From: Phaeoceros laevis
Taxonomy: Eukaryota; Anthocerotophyta; Anthocerotopsida; Notothyladales
Length of the DNA: 27,923 nt
Assembly: GCA_049999765.1 (NCBI GenBank)
Contig: JBNGIQ010006187.1
Location: forward strand, 1-27,923
Direction of reading: 5' to 3'
Position 1 is the first letter of the stretch, and every line of letters starts with the position of its first letter. Positions 27,469 through 27,923 of this stretch are shown here, piece after piece. The position numbers were made by a program, and so were the translations under genes. A model generated the notes under the pieces. It saw nothing but the letters and a program-made list of their open reading frames with translations, did no database searches and was not told where the DNA came from.

Positions 27469-27923
27469 ATGGAAGAGACGAGGACGGAGCGTGTTGCAGC
27501 CTCGGCCGCGCAAGCTGGTGGCTCAGGCACTCAAAATATTACGGTAGATCTGTTGGTAACCGAGCTCAAAAGGCAGAGTAATAAGGTGGCTGAACTGGAG
27601 GCGCAGCTTCGGCAGACGCAGTTGGCAGCAACAACAGCTGCGGCAGCAGCAGCTGCGGCACCCGTAGTGGCGGCAGGCCCTCCGGAGCGGCCACCTCAGA
27701 GGGATTGGGCAGGAGTAAAGACACAAAAGCCGGACGTTTACGACGGGGCCAACGATCCAGCGAAGTTGCAAACTTGGCTCTATCAAGTACGGCAGTACTT
27801 GAAGTTGCAGGGAGTCGCACCACAACATGAGGTAGGGGTGGCAGCAACCTTTCTGCGAAACGTGGCAGCTATGTGGTGGGCACAAAGGGCAAAGGCAGTG
27901 GAAGACGGTGATCTGTACGAGCT
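27469..27923 (+). CDS. Retrotransposon gag protein, N-terminal part
   Basis: The frame opens at the ATG at 27469 and stays open for 151 codons to the window edge. After an alanine- and glutamine-rich, likely coiled segment (about residues 40-70), the sequence DWAGVKTQKPDVYDG leads into the retrotransposon gag core: DPAKLQTWLYQVRQYL and a LRNVAAMWW segment, with the WW that is common in this family. Gag forms the cytoplasmic virus-like particle of the element. No stop or frameshift is seen in this part. The downstream protease and polymerase part lies outside the window. Confidence 0.8.
   Translation, partial: MEETRTERVAASAAQAGGSGTQNITVDLLVTELKRQSNKVAELEAQLRQTQLAATTAAAAAAAAPVVAAGPPERPPQRDWAGVKTQKPDVYDGANDPAKLQTWLYQVRQYLKLQGVAPQHEVGVAATFLRNVAAMWWAQRAKAVEDGDLYE

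Larger units (their letters stand above)
27194..27923 (+). mobile_element. Ty3/gypsy-type LTR retrotransposon, 5' end only
   Basis: A TG...CA-bounded LTR (27194-27442) is followed after two bases by a primer-binding site matching initiator-Met tRNA, then by a gag frame that runs off the window. The order LTR, PBS, gag is diagnostic of an LTR retrotransposon in plus orientation. The gag similarity points to the Ty3/gypsy group. The rest of the element and the 3' LTR are outside, so its completeness and age cannot be judged. Confidence 0.85.

Overview
The window looks like nuclear DNA of a land plant, most likely a fern, with a lycophyte as the alternative. The reasons are relics of organelle RNA-editing PPR proteins of the PLS/DYW class at six or more places, a plant LRR receptor kinase, a plant-type NAD kinase with eight short exons and GT-AG introns, an F-box/kelch-like gene, and a Ty3/gypsy LTR retrotransposon with an initiator-Met tRNA primer site. 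The lineage call rests on the style of the PPR repeats and is an inference. No operon, CRISPR array, rRNA or tRNA gene was seen.

Layout. 1-579: C-terminal end of an unrecognised protein. 590-2240: degenerate repeats and a GC-rich minisatellite. 2268-2540 and 4160-4570 (minus sense): a repeated unit derived from a PPR gene, with a 58-bp palindrome in one copy. 3409-3861 (-): small cysteine-rich secreted protein. 5011-5391: short tandem duplications. 5425-5900: F-box/kelch-like relic. 5927-7198 (-): intact sarcosine/pipecolate oxidase-like flavoenzyme. 8005-9090 (+): PPR relic. 9665-10846 (-): unrecognised nuclear-looking protein. 10985-11510 (+): PPR relic. 12205-13168 (-): truncated copy of the F-box gene, joined directly to a frameshifted PPR gene at 13169-15379 (+). 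15905-18808 (-): LRR receptor kinase with two frame changes. 18815-20670: no gene seen. 20671-22113 (+): intact F-box gene. 22922-26840 (-): PPR-DYW relic, interrupted at about 23179-25789 by a segment that carries an intact NAD kinase gene on the opposite strand. 27194-27923 (+): 5' LTR and gag start of a retrotransposon that runs off the window.

The genes do not form a pathway. Only the oxidase, the F-box gene and the NAD kinase look both intact and of recognisable family. The other recognisable protein-coding families are decaying copies. The structure of most interest is rearrangement: a roughly 1-kb inverted duplication of the 3' end of the F-box gene, fused to a PPR gene so that antisense F-box sequence is read in frame with PPR repeats; an intron-containing NAD kinase nested antisense inside a DYW domain; and many two-copy tandem duplications of 13-89 bp. 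I found no convincing new molecular system; the notable signals are evolutionary and structural.
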